Below, piece after piece: positions 56,616 through 64,000 of a stretch of 64,000 bases of DNA. The DNA lies in NCBI GenBank assembly GCA_000381605.1, contig KB906754.1, positions 889,147-953,146 of the forward strand, given 5' to 3'. The DNA comes from Acidobacteriaceae bacterium KBS 89. GTDB taxonomy: Bacteria; Acidobacteriota; Terriglobia; Terriglobales; Acidobacteriaceae. The position numbers were made by a program, and so were the translations under genes. Each line of letters opens with the position of its first letter. Position 1 is the first letter of the stretch. The notes below the pieces were generated by a model. That model did not search any database. It was not told where the DNA came from and saw only the letters and a list, made by a program, of their open reading frames with translations.

Positions 56616-58010
56616 TTACTTCTTTGGCCAGTACTCATCCCGAAGCCGCGTCTGCCGCGTCTCCATCGGGATCGCAACCCCGTTGATGTACACATGCTTC
56701 ACGCTGGTACGAACATCCAGCGGATCGCCGTCCGCGATCACAACATTTGCAATCTTGCCCACGTCGAGCGAGCCAAGCTTATCGCCTAACCCGAACGCCT
56801 CTGCAGGATTCAGCGTGATCGACTTCATCGCCTCGTCGTACGGCAGTCCATAGGCCACCGCAAAGCCGGCCGAATACGGCAGGTTCCGCGAATTGCTGAC
56901 GTTGTACGAAGCGAGGATGACCTTCACCCCGCGCTTTGCAAGTTCGCCTGGCACGCTGTACACCGCGTCATATCGCTCGTTCGCCTCAGGCAGATCGAAA
57001 ATCGGACCGACGATCACCGGCACATGGTACGACGCGATCTTGTCCAGCACATCGTGTGCCCGCGTCGCATGGCTCAGAATCACCTTCAGGTGAAACTCCT
57101 GCGCAAACTCCATCGCCGTCTCAACATCGTGGCCATCATAGACACCAAGTACCACCGGCTTCTCGCCCTTGAGATAAGGAATCAGCGCCTCGTTTCGCAG
57201 GTTGAAGCTCGTGCCCGCCGCACCACGGCCGCCAGCCGCAGGAGCAGCCTCCTCGCCGGCCGGTTTCTTCGCCGCCTCGGCCCGCTTCGCCATATACTCC
57301 TGAGCATCCAGCAACGCCTGCCTCATCTGGCTGATCTCACCCATCCGTGTCGATGGATACCGTCCACCCGCAGGTCCAGCCGCCTCCCCACGTGCGCCGC
57401 GCTTGGGTGCCTCCCCAAAATTCATCGCCAGCGCAACATCCCTGACCATCAGCATCGAGTCTCGATCTCGACCCGCGAGTTGAATAAAACTGTCTTGTCC
57501 CGGAATCGTGTCCGTACTTGCCGGCGCTACGACTGCATTTGTAATCCCGTTGTACCGCGTGATCGGAATATGCTCGCTCTCCGCATGAAACGCGTCATAA
57601 ACATGCATCTGCGGAAAGATCTCTTCGCTCGGCTCGACCGTATCGTTCGTCGACCGGTCCGAAGCGATCTCCGAAAGTCCCAGCCGAGTCTCCGAGTCGA
57701 TCAGCCCCGGATAAACCGTCATCCCCTTCGCATCGACGATCATCGCTCCCTTCGGCACCTTCACCGACGCCGCAGTTCCAACCGCGGTAATCTTCCCGCC
57801 CTCCATCAACACCACACCGTTCTCAATCACCCCATGCGAGACCGTCAGCACCTTCCCACCAGTAATAGCCGTGGTCCCCTGCGCCGGCGTAACATCCACC
57901 ATCGGCGCCTGCGCCAACAAGGTGGCATGCGTCGCAATACTAAAAAATAAAACAGCAAGCGCTGGATTCCGAAGCACAGCAAATCTATCCACGAACAAAC
58001 CCTTCAACAT
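56616..58010 (-). CDS. Amidohydrolase-family protein lacking the metal-binding HxH
   Basis: 464 residues with a signal peptide (ALAVLFFSIATHATLLAQ) and the amidohydrolase composite fold: VTPAQGTTAITGGKVLTVSHGVIENG, VVDAKGMTVYPGLID-type start (here IVDAKGMTVYPGLIDSETRLG) and LNPAEAFGLGDKLGSLDVGK with VVIADGDPLDV. The HxH metal motif after PGLID is replaced by SETR, and the later metal positions are also altered. Probably a non-catalytic partner of the upstream gene, whose stop codon overlaps this start (TAATG). Confidence 0.85.
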   Translation of the reverse strand: MLKGLFVDRFAVLRNPALAVLFFSIATHATLLAQAPMVDVTPAQGTTAITGGKVLTVSHGVIENGVVLMEGGKITAVGTAASVKVPKGAMIVDAKGMTVYPGLIDSETRLGLSEIASDRSTNDTVEPSEEIFPQMHVYDAFHAESEHIPITRYNGITNAVVAPASTDTIPGQDSFIQLAGRDRDSMLMVRDVALAMNFGEAPKRGARGEAAGPAGGRYPSTRMGEISQMRQALLDAQEYMAKRAEAAKKPAGEEAAPAAGGRGAAGTSFNLRNEALIPYLKGEKPVVLGVYDGHDVETAMEFAQEFHLKVILSHATRAHDVLDKIASYHVPVIVGPIFDLPEANERYDAVYSVPGELAKRGVKVILASYNVSNSRNLPYSAGFAVAYGLPYDEAMKSITLNPAEAFGLGDKLGSLDVGKIANVVIADGDPLDVRTSVKHVYINGVAIPMETRQTRLRDEYWPKK

Positions 58011-59362
58011 TAGTTCTCCCCCTGTTCGTCGTCATCTTCGCCCGCGCCAAACCCGCTGCCATGCATCACGCCCGAAAAGTGAGGTGTTCCAAATCCAGGC
58101 AAGCTGCTGTCGAAGAACAGATCTCCATCGATATAAACCCTCTCCGCGCGCGCATACGTCGAAAGCGGATCCACGTTCCAGATCACGATGTCGCCGTCCT
58201 TGCCCACATCGAGCGAGCCGGTCTTGTCGTCGATCCCCATGATCCACGCCGGATTCAGCGTGACCATCGTGATCGCCTCGTCCTCCGTCGCTCCGCCATA
58301 GTGAATCATCTTCCCTGCCTCCTGAGGCAGCCGCCGAATATGGTCGTTCGAATCACTCTTCAGCGCAACGCGAACACCTTCCCGCATCGACATCACCGCG
58401 TTCCACGGAATGCCATCCCACATCTCGTACTTTCCGCCATACCAGTCCGTGAACGTCGCAATACCTGTTCCATCCGCTGCGATCTTGCCGCCAACCTTGT
58501 ACATCTCCAACGCATGATGAAACGCCCGGATCTTGTATCCATACTCCTTCGCCATCGCCTCTTCGGTCAGGAACTCATCGGCGCGATAGCAGTGGATCTG
58601 CACCAGCAACTTGCCCCGCAGCACGTCCGCCAGCGCCTCCAGCTTCAAGTCACGATGCGGCGCCTTTGCATCCTTGTCACCCTTCGCCACCTTCTCGTTA
58701 TAGGTGTCCCACTCGCGACGATAGACCTTCGCGTCTTCAAACGCCTGTCGCATCACCTCGAAGTTCCCCATGCGGGTCGACGGCAACTGGTTCCGCGTGC
58801 CAAAGACGCGCTTTGGGTTCTCACCACTCGCGAACTTGATCGAGCGCGGCGCATTGGGGAACAGCATCTCCTCCTTCGACAGCCCGAACTTGTTCTTGAT
58901 CACCACCGCCTGTCCGCCAATCATGTTGGCCGACCCATGCAGCAGCAGCTCCGAGGTCACACCACCAGCAAGCGCCTGGTAGAGCGCCTTGTCACGGTTA
59001 TCGAAGGCATCGATCATCATCATGCTCGGCGTGATCGGGCTCGTCGCCTCGTTCACATCGTCGCCCAGCGCCGAGTGCGAGTGCGGATCGATGATCCCTG
59101 GCGTCACATATTTGCCCGTCGCATCAACAACAGTCGCTCCTGTTGGCGCACTCACGGTCGCACCTACCCCGGCAATCTTGCCGTTATGCAGCCATACGCT
59201 CCCATGCTGGATCGTGCCGTGTGACGCCGTCATTACGGTCGCGTTCTTGATGACTAGGTCGTTAGGCGCCATCGAACTTTGCGAGCTAGCAGCCACCGCG
59301 GACAGCACGAAAACCCCCGCGATCGTAGACGCGAGCGCAAATCGAGGTATAGAAGGACTCAT
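58010..59362 (-). CDS. Secreted amidohydrolase with intact metal-binding motifs
   Basis: 450 residues with a signal peptide (ASTIAGVFVLSAVAASSQ). The metal site is intact: PGIIDPHSHSALGDD (HxH), VQIHCYRADE, RAFHHALEMY and the catalytic-type aspartate in LKSDSND. The C terminus has LNPAWIMGIDDKTGSLDVGKDGDIVIWNVDPL. Exported metal-dependent hydrolase, substrate unknown (peptide-like or cyclic amides in related enzymes). Start 59362 leads directly into the signal peptide. The next gene lacks the metal motif, suggesting a heteromeric pair. Confidence 0.88.
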   Translation of the reverse strand: MSPSIPRFALASTIAGVFVLSAVAASSQSSMAPNDLVIKNATVMTASHGTIQHGSVWLHNGKIAGVGATVSAPTGATVVDATGKYVTPGIIDPHSHSALGDDVNEATSPITPSMMMIDAFDNRDKALYQALAGGVTSELLLHGSANMIGGQAVVIKNKFGLSKEEMLFPNAPRSIKFASGENPKRVFGTRNQLPSTRMGNFEVMRQAFEDAKVYRREWDTYNEKVAKGDKDAKAPHRDLKLEALADVLRGKLLVQIHCYRADEFLTEEAMAKEYGYKIRAFHHALEMYKVGGKIAADGTGIATFTDWYGGKYEMWDGIPWNAVMSMREGVRVALKSDSNDHIRRLPQEAGKMIHYGGATEDEAITMVTLNPAWIMGIDDKTGSLDVGKDGDIVIWNVDPLSTYARAERVYIDGDLFFDSSLPGFGTPHFSGVMHGSGFGAGEDDDEQGEN

Positions 59363-59573
59363 CAGACGACTATCTCCTGAAGAAAGAGGCTTAAAAGGAA
59401 TGCGACGATAGTAGCATGCAGCTACAGAGGAACGAAGGATCAGAACCAACATCCAAATGCGTGTCATTCTTGCCGTCCACAGCAGTTTTTTTGATTGATA
59501 AACGTAGGACGCGTCGCTGTCGAAGATAGTCTCAAATTGAAGTCAGCGATTGCGTAAGCACAGGCCGCGATTA

Positions 59574-60851
59574 ATGAACACGCCAACGGAAGATCGAACG
59601 CAACCCAAGGGCCCTGCCTTCTTCGGATGGTGGCACGCAGCTCCACGCTCCGCGAAGAAAGCCTTGATAGCGGCCTCCTTCGGCTGGATGCTCGACTCCT
59701 TCGACGTGATGTTGTACTCGCTTGTCCTCGCTTCACTGATGGCCGACCTCCACCTCAGCAAAGGTAACGCCGGAATCCTCGGCTCAATCACCCTTCTCGC
59801 CGCGGCCACCGGCGGACTTGCCTTCGGCGTCATCTCGGACCGCTTCGGCCGCACCCGCGCTCTCATGGCAAGCGTCCTCATCTACGCCATCTTCACGGCA
59901 GCCTGCGGACTCGCGCAAGACTTCGTGCAACTTGCCGTCTTTCGTATCCTCCTCGGCCTCGGCATGGGCGGCGAGTGGGCCAGCGGGGCATCGCTGGTCT
60001 CAGAGACCTGGCCCGCCGAGCATCGCGGTAAAGCCCTCGGCCTCATGCAAAGCTCCTGGGCAATCGGCTACGCTCTGGCCGCACTCGTAGCCGCTATCGT
60101 CATGCCCATCGGAGGCTGGCGCGCGGTCTTCTTCGTAGGCATCCTTCCAGCTTTCCTCACACTATGGATCCAGCGCAGCGTCGAAGAGCCGGAGGTATGG
60201 AAGAAAGCGCGCAACACCACTGCTTCAACCTTCAGCGGGTTCGCGGAACTATTTCGCGGAAGGCTCCTACCCCTCACCGTCGTCCTCACCCTGATGAACG
60301 CATGCTGCCTCTTCGCGTGGTGGGGATTCAACCTTTGGGTACCGGCATACCTGTCGCTTCCCGTCACACAAGGCGGCGTTGGTCTCACCTCAACCGCCAT
60401 GTCGATAGTTGTGATCGTGATGCAGGCAGGAATGTGGTTCGGCTATATCACCTTCGGATTCGTAAGCGACGCGATCGGTCGCAAGCGAACCTACATTACC
60501 TACCTTCTGGTCGCGGCGACCCTGCTGTTTCTCTACGGAACGACGCGATCTCCGCTCGTATTGCTTCTTCTCGGACCGTTCGTAGCCTTCTTTGGCACCG
60601 GCTATTACACTGGCTTCGCCGCAGTGACAGCAGAGATCTACGACACCCGAGTCCGCTCCACTGCACAGGGCTTCACCTACAACGCCGGTCGTGTCGCCAG
60701 CGCCGCCGCACCATTTACAGTCGGCTCCCTGGCGCAAAAACACGGCTTCGGAGCCGCCTTTGCTGTTGGCGCGATCTCATTCTTACTTGCAGCTTTCTTC
60801 TGGATCTGGATTCCCGAGACAAAAGGCCGACGCCTTTCAGACGACATCTGA
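59574..60851 (+). CDS. MFS transporter, SHS (lactate/sialate) or related family
   Basis: 425 residues, 12 predicted helices. The SFGWMLDSFDVMLYSLVLASLMADL start, GLGMGGEWASGASLVSETWPAEHRGKALGLMQSSWAIGY loop and the FGFVSDAIGRKR motif match SHS-type MFS carriers, which take up sugar acids or carboxylates with protons. Start 59574 avoids the long upstream extension. Divergent from the amidohydrolase pair; convergent with pccB with a 10-base gap. Substrate unknown. Confidence 0.87.
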   Translation: MNTPTEDRTQPKGPAFFGWWHAAPRSAKKALIAASFGWMLDSFDVMLYSLVLASLMADLHLSKGNAGILGSITLLAAATGGLAFGVISDRFGRTRALMASVLIYAIFTAACGLAQDFVQLAVFRILLGLGMGGEWASGASLVSETWPAEHRGKALGLMQSSWAIGYALAALVAAIVMPIGGWRAVFFVGILPAFLTLWIQRSVEEPEVWKKARNTTASTFSGFAELFRGRLLPLTVVLTLMNACCLFAWWGFNLWVPAYLSLPVTQGGVGLTSTAMSIVVIVMQAGMWFGYITFGFVSDAIGRKRTYITYLLVAATLLFLYGTTRSPLVLLLLGPFVAFFGTGYYTGFAAVTAEIYDTRVRSTAQGFTYNAGRVASAAAPFTVGSLAQKHGFGAAFAVGAISFLLAAFFWIWIPETKGRRLSDDI

Positions 60852-60861
60852 TCTCCGCGAA

Positions 60862-62526
60862 CTACAGAGGTATATTCCCGTGCTTCTTCGCTGGATTCTT
60901 CTCCCGCTTCGTCGCCAGCATATCCAGCGCAGAGTTCAGTCTCCGACGCGTCTCGCTTGGCCGGATGACCGCATCGATATACCCGCGCTCGGCCGCAACA
61001 TAAGGATTTGCGAACCGCTCGCGAAACTCCTCCACCTTTTCTTTGCGCGCCTCCTCAAACACGGCCAGCTTCTCTTCCTCGGTAAACGCTTTGCCCTGCG
61101 GCCACATCGCCTCCGCGCGCCGCACAGTCGTATCCAACTCGCGTTTATATACGATGTTCACGGCACCTTCCGGCCCCATCACCGCGATCTCGGCCGTTGG
61201 CCACGCGAGGTTCAGGTCCGTGCGAAGATGCTTGGAACTCATCACGCAATATGCTCCGCCATACGCCTTCCGAGTGATCACGGTAAGCTTCGGCACAGTC
61301 GCCTCCGCAAACGCATAGAGCAGCTTCGCGCCGTGCCGAATGATCCCGCCATGCTCCTGTTGAATGCCCGGCATAAATCCCGGCACGTCTTCAAAGGTAA
61401 TCAGCGGAATATTGAAGGCATCGCAAAACCGCACGAACCGCGCGCCCTTCACGCTGGCATTAATGTCCAGCACCCCCGCAAGAAACGCAGGCTGGTTCGC
61501 CACAATCCCCACCGTTCGACCCGCCATCCGGGCAAAGCCGACCACAATGTTCCGCGCAAAATGTTCCTGCACCTGAAAGAAATAACCGTCGTCCACCACG
61601 CGCGCAATCACATCGACGACCATGTCATAGGGCTGGTTGCTCTCCGTCGGAATGATCGTATCCAACGCCACATCGGCGCGGGCCGGATCGTCCTGCGTTG
61701 TTTTTCGTGGTGGATCATCAAGATTGTTCGACGGCAGAAAACTCAGCAGCTCACGCACCGTAGCCAGGCACTCCTGGTCGTCATGCGCCATAAAGTGCGC
61801 CACGCCCGAGATCTCATTGTGCGTCACCGCCCCACCCAGCGCGTCCTTCGTCACATCCTCATGCGTCACTGTCTTGATGACGTCCGGCCCCGTAACAAAC
61901 ATGTAGCTCGTCTTCTCCGTCATCAACGTAAAGTCCGTGATCGCGGGCGAATACACCGCTCCGCCCGCACACGGTCCGAGAATCGCCGAAATCTGCGGCA
62001 CCACGCCGCTCGCCAGCGTATTGCGCAAAAAGATATCCGTATAGCCAGCAAGCGAGACCACGCCCTCCTGAATCCTCGCTCCGCCCGAATCGTTCAATCC
62101 GACGATAGGCGCGCCAACCCGCATCGCCATGTCCATGATCTTGACGATCTTCGCCGCGTTAGCCTCCGAAAGCGATCCGCCAAAGACAGTAAAGTCCTGT
62201 GCAAACACAAACACCACGCGCCCGTGCACCCGCCCATACCCGGTGATGAACCCATCTCCCGGAACCCGCTGCTCCGCCATGCCAAAGTCCGTCGCGCGAT
62301 GGGTAACAAACTTGTCCGTCTCCTCAAACGTGCCTTCATCCAGAAGAAACTCGACCCGCTCCCGCGCCGAAAGCTTGCCAGCCTTCCGCTCCCGTTCGCG
62401 CCGCTCCGCCCCACCGCCCTCTTCGGCAATGGCATGCCGCGCCGCAAGTTCGGCAAGATTGCGCTCGTGGCTATCGGACTTCGGTGCAGCATCGGTTTGC
62501 GGAACAAGACGATCGGCTATGGCCAT
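60862..62526 (-). CDS. pccB: Acyl-CoA (propionyl-CoA) carboxylase carboxyltransferase subunit
   Basis: 554 residues of the biotin-dependent carboxyltransferase (PccB/AccD5-type) family. Acyl-CoA and carboxybiotin site motifs: [76 protein letters not shown] and [21 protein letters not shown]. Together with a biotin-carboxylase subunit (not in the window) it makes methylmalonyl-CoA from propionyl-CoA, feeding the mutase at 33595. Specificity for propionyl- over acetyl-CoA is inferred from the family and the mutase context. Confidence 0.93.
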   Translation of the reverse strand: MAIADRLVPQTDAAPKSDSHERNLAELAARHAIAEEGGGAERRERERKAGKLSARERVEFLLDEGTFEETDKFVTHRATDFGMAEQRVPGDGFITGYGRVHGRVVFVFAQDFTVFGGSLSEANAAKIVKIMDMAMRVGAPIVGLNDSGGARIQEGVVSLAGYTDIFLRNTLASGVVPQISAILGPCAGGAVYSPAITDFTLMTEKTSYMFVTGPDVIKTVTHEDVTKDALGGAVTHNEISGVAHFMAHDDQECLATVRELLSFLPSNNLDDPPRKTTQDDPARADVALDTIIPTESNQPYDMVVDVIARVVDDGYFFQVQEHFARNIVVGFARMAGRTVGIVANQPAFLAGVLDINASVKGARFVRFCDAFNIPLITFEDVPGFMPGIQQEHGGIIRHGAKLLYAFAEATVPKLTVITRKAYGGAYCVMSSKHLRTDLNLAWPTAEIAVMGPEGAVNIVYKRELDTTVRRAEAMWPQGKAFTEEEKLAVFEEARKEKVEEFRERFANPYVAAERGYIDAVIRPSETRRRLNSALDMLATKREKNPAKKHGNIPL

Positions 62527-62636
62527 AGAACGAGATTCTAGCAGCGCATCACATCACTAGTCCGCTGAACGCGGGAAACACGCCGAGCGGCGAAGGCGAT
62601 ACAATCGACATCCAACATCGGTAGGAGCGTGCCGAA

Positions 62637-62954
62637 ATGTTCAAGTCGAACAACTGTGTCGCCATCCATCTCATAGACATCACCGCCGCAGAGAACTTCT
62701 ACACCAACGTGATGAAGTTCAAGCTGTTGACCAGGTCGGAAGGATCCCTCGAGTACGACACCGGGCACTTCCTTCTCTATGTAAACCGCGACCTGAACAC
62801 GCAACCGCCGATTCCGAGCTTCACAGTCAAAAACATTGCAGTTGCAAAGCAGTCGCTCCTGGCTAACGGCTGCATCGTCCTGCGCGAAGATAGAAATTCG
62901 CTCTACTTCCGCGACCCCTTCGGCATCACTTATGACGTAATTGAAGGCAAATAA
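62637..62954 (+). CDS. VOC-family (glyoxalase-like) protein
   Basis: 105 residues with the beta-alpha-beta-beta-beta fold of vicinal-oxygen-chelate proteins: VAIHLIDITAAENFYTNVMKFKLL, EYDTGHFLLYVNRD and LYFRDPFGITYDVIEGK. Metal-ligand histidine/glutamate positions are only partly conserved. Likely cytoplasmic. Divergent from pccB, in the same direction as the next gene, which starts 28 bases after it. Confidence 0.8.
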   Translation: MFKSNNCVAIHLIDITAAENFYTNVMKFKLLTRSEGSLEYDTGHFLLYVNRDLNTQPPIPSFTVKNIAVAKQSLLANGCIVLREDRNSLYFRDPFGITYDVIEGK

Positions 62955-62968
62955 AAAGCGAATATAAT
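62941..62968 (+). promoter_or_regulatory. Promoter of the Y-family polymerase gene
   Basis: A perfect -10 hexamer TATAAT (62963-62968) with TTGAAG (62941-62946) 16 bases upstream. Transcription would start near 62975, only about 7 bases before the GTG start at 62982, giving a very short leader mRNA. No LexA-type box was found nearby. Confidence 0.65.
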
Positions 62969-62981
62969 TGCTCCACGCTCC

Positions 62982-64000
62982 GTGTCCACCCTCGCCCATC
63001 CCGACCGCTTTAGCTTCCTCCACATTGACCTCAACAGCTTCTTCGCGTCCGTCGAGCAGCAGCTCCACCCGGAGTACCGCGGAAAACCCCTCGCCGTTGT
63101 CCCCACCGTAGCCGACACCACCGTCTGTATCGCTGCCAGCTACGAAGCCAAAGCCTTCGGCGTAAAAACCGGCACCCAGGTCGGCGAGGCCAAAAAGCTC
63201 TGTCCCGGCATCATTCTCATCGAGGGCAGCCACACCGAATACGCGAAATACTCTCACGCCATCACTGAAGCTGTGGACCTCGCCTGCCCCGTCTCCCACA
63301 ACCCTTCCATCGACGAGATGGTCTGCCAGCTCATGGGCCGCGAACAAGAGCCGTCGCGCGCCCGCAAGATCGCCCTCGAGATCAAGCAATCCATCTACAA
63401 GAATGTCGGTGTCGCTCTGCGCTGTTCCATCGGCATGGCGCCCAATCGCTACCTCGCCAAAATCGCCAGCGACATGCAAAAACCCGACGGGCTCATCGGG
63501 CTTCTCCCCTCCCAGCTGCCCCGGGCCATCGCCCACCTGGAGCTCCGCGATCTGCCGGGCGTGGGTGCGCGAACCGAAGCGCGCCTGAACTCCAAAGGCA
63601 TCACCACCATGGAGCAACTTCTGGCACTCGACCGAAACGGCATGCGCTCGCTCTTCGACTCCGTCTGGGGCGATCGCATGTACCACTGGCTGCGCGGCGC
63701 CCAGACCGAAGACGCCACCGGTCACAACGTCTCACAGGCTGAGGTGCAGAAATCCCTCGGCCACTCCCACGTTCTTGCGCCCGAGCACCGCTCCCCCGAG
63801 GGCTCATGGGCCGTCGCTCACAAACTCCTCCACAAGGCAGCCATGCGCCTCCGCATGGAGCACTTCTACACCGGCTCCCTCGCTGTAACCATCCGGTATC
63901 AACTCACCCGCGAACAAGCCGAAACCCAGGCCACTCGCGGCAAAGTCAAACGACACTATTCCGGAATCAAGAACTCCGGCTGGGGCATGGAAGCGCGCTT
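62982..64000 (+). CDS. dinB: Y-family DNA polymerase (DinB-like), 5' part
   Basis: At least 339 residues are in the window; the frame runs off the right edge. Palm-domain motifs are present: FLHIDLNSFFASVEQQ (first metal aspartate) and PSIDEMVCQ (second aspartate and glutamate). VCIAASYEAKAFGVKTGTQ, GMAPNRYLAKIASDMQKPDG and DLPGVGARTEARL (helix-hairpin-helix) are typical. It copies damaged DNA. GTG 62982 is the only plausible start before HPDRFSFLHID. The SIDEM motif, rather than SIDEA, is a mild variation. Confidence 0.9.
   Translation, partial: MSTLAHPDRFSFLHIDLNSFFASVEQQLHPEYRGKPLAVVPTVADTTVCIAASYEAKAFGVKTGTQVGEAKKLCPGIILIEGSHTEYAKYSHAITEAVDLACPVSHNPSIDEMVCQLMGREQEPSRARKIALEIKQSIYKNVGVALRCSIGMAPNRYLAKIASDMQKPDGLIGLLPSQLPRAIAHLELRDLPGVGARTEARLNSKGITTMEQLLALDRNGMRSLFDSVWGDRMYHWLRGAQTEDATGHNVSQAEVQKSLGHSHVLAPEHRSPEGSWAVAHKLLHKAAMRLRMEHFYTGSLAVTIRYQLTREQAETQATRGKVKRHYSGIKNSGWGMEAR

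Noticed and set aside
60691..62541. 616-codon plus-strand open frame opposite pccB
   Set aside because: Arg/His/Leu-rich shadow of pccB without any family motif.

Overview
The window looks like chromosomal DNA of a high-GC, Gram-negative soil bacterium. The most likely source is the Acidobacteriota, class Terriglobia (Edaphobacter/Granulicella/Terriglobus-like). Reasons: three VWFA-related secreted proteins of the type common in that group, DUF3455/DUF4397/DUF2911/DUF4410/DUF6438 secreted proteins, an MGH1-like glycosidase, a GH95 fucosidase with a Tat signal, Ig-like and InlB-type lipoproteins, and an RND efflux system. This is inference from protein families; there is no rRNA gene. No CRISPR array, insertion sequence, prophage or integrase was seen.

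Layout. 1-8 kb: 3' end of metK, a polytopic membrane protein, a transglutaminase-like protein, DUF3455 protein, ada, an MFS carrier and ahcY. 8-13.3 kb, minus strand: DUF4397 lipoprotein, a decayed GH29 fucosidase tail, a VWFA protein, a large PDZ/membrane/GAF/PP2C phosphatase and a secreted helix-hairpin-helix protein. 13.4-19.9 kb: histidine operon hisI-G-D-C-B-H-F behind a previously unannotated leader peptide and attenuator, with hisA convergent on the other strand. 20-32 kb: aldo/keto reductase, Ig-like lipoprotein, alpha/beta hydrolase, GNAT, two divergent VWFA proteins, DMT exporter, ppk2, tatA, a putative beta-barrel protein, glgC and small proteins. 32.7-36.4 kb: a 50-codon gene, a two-TM protein, a methylmalonyl-CoA mutase large subunit and secreted proteins. 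36.5-41.8 kb: glycine cleavage cluster gcvT-gcvH-gcvPA-(two small genes)-gcvPB-small gene. 42.5 kb: tRNA-Arg(CCG). 42.6-50.8 kb: DUF4410 protein and a tripartite RND efflux operon. 50.8-62.5 kb: MGH1-like glycosidase, Tat-exported GH95 fucosidase, an amidohydrolase pair, an MFS carrier and pccB. 62.6 kb to the end: a VOC protein and the 5' part of a Y-family DNA polymerase.

How it fits together. metK and ahcY are two steps of the methyl cycle. ada repairs alkylated DNA and the Y-family polymerase bypasses lesions. pccB and the mutase belong to the propionyl-CoA to succinyl-CoA route. The gcv genes make one-carbon units from glycine. The glycosidases fit polysaccharide breakdown, and TatA is a component of the system that should export the GH95 enzyme.

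The strongest finding is upstream of hisI. A 27-codon leader peptide with eight histidines overlaps RNA segments that can form three mutually exclusive hairpins (pause, antiterminator, terminator), which is the classical ribosome-mediated his attenuator. A second large-scale signal is a reversal of GC skew that does not follow gene direction: the + strand is G-rich up to about 42 kb and C-rich after about 54 kb. That suggests the window spans the replication terminus or an inversion boundary. The near-neutral RND/MGH1 stretch lies between the two, next to the tRNA gene.
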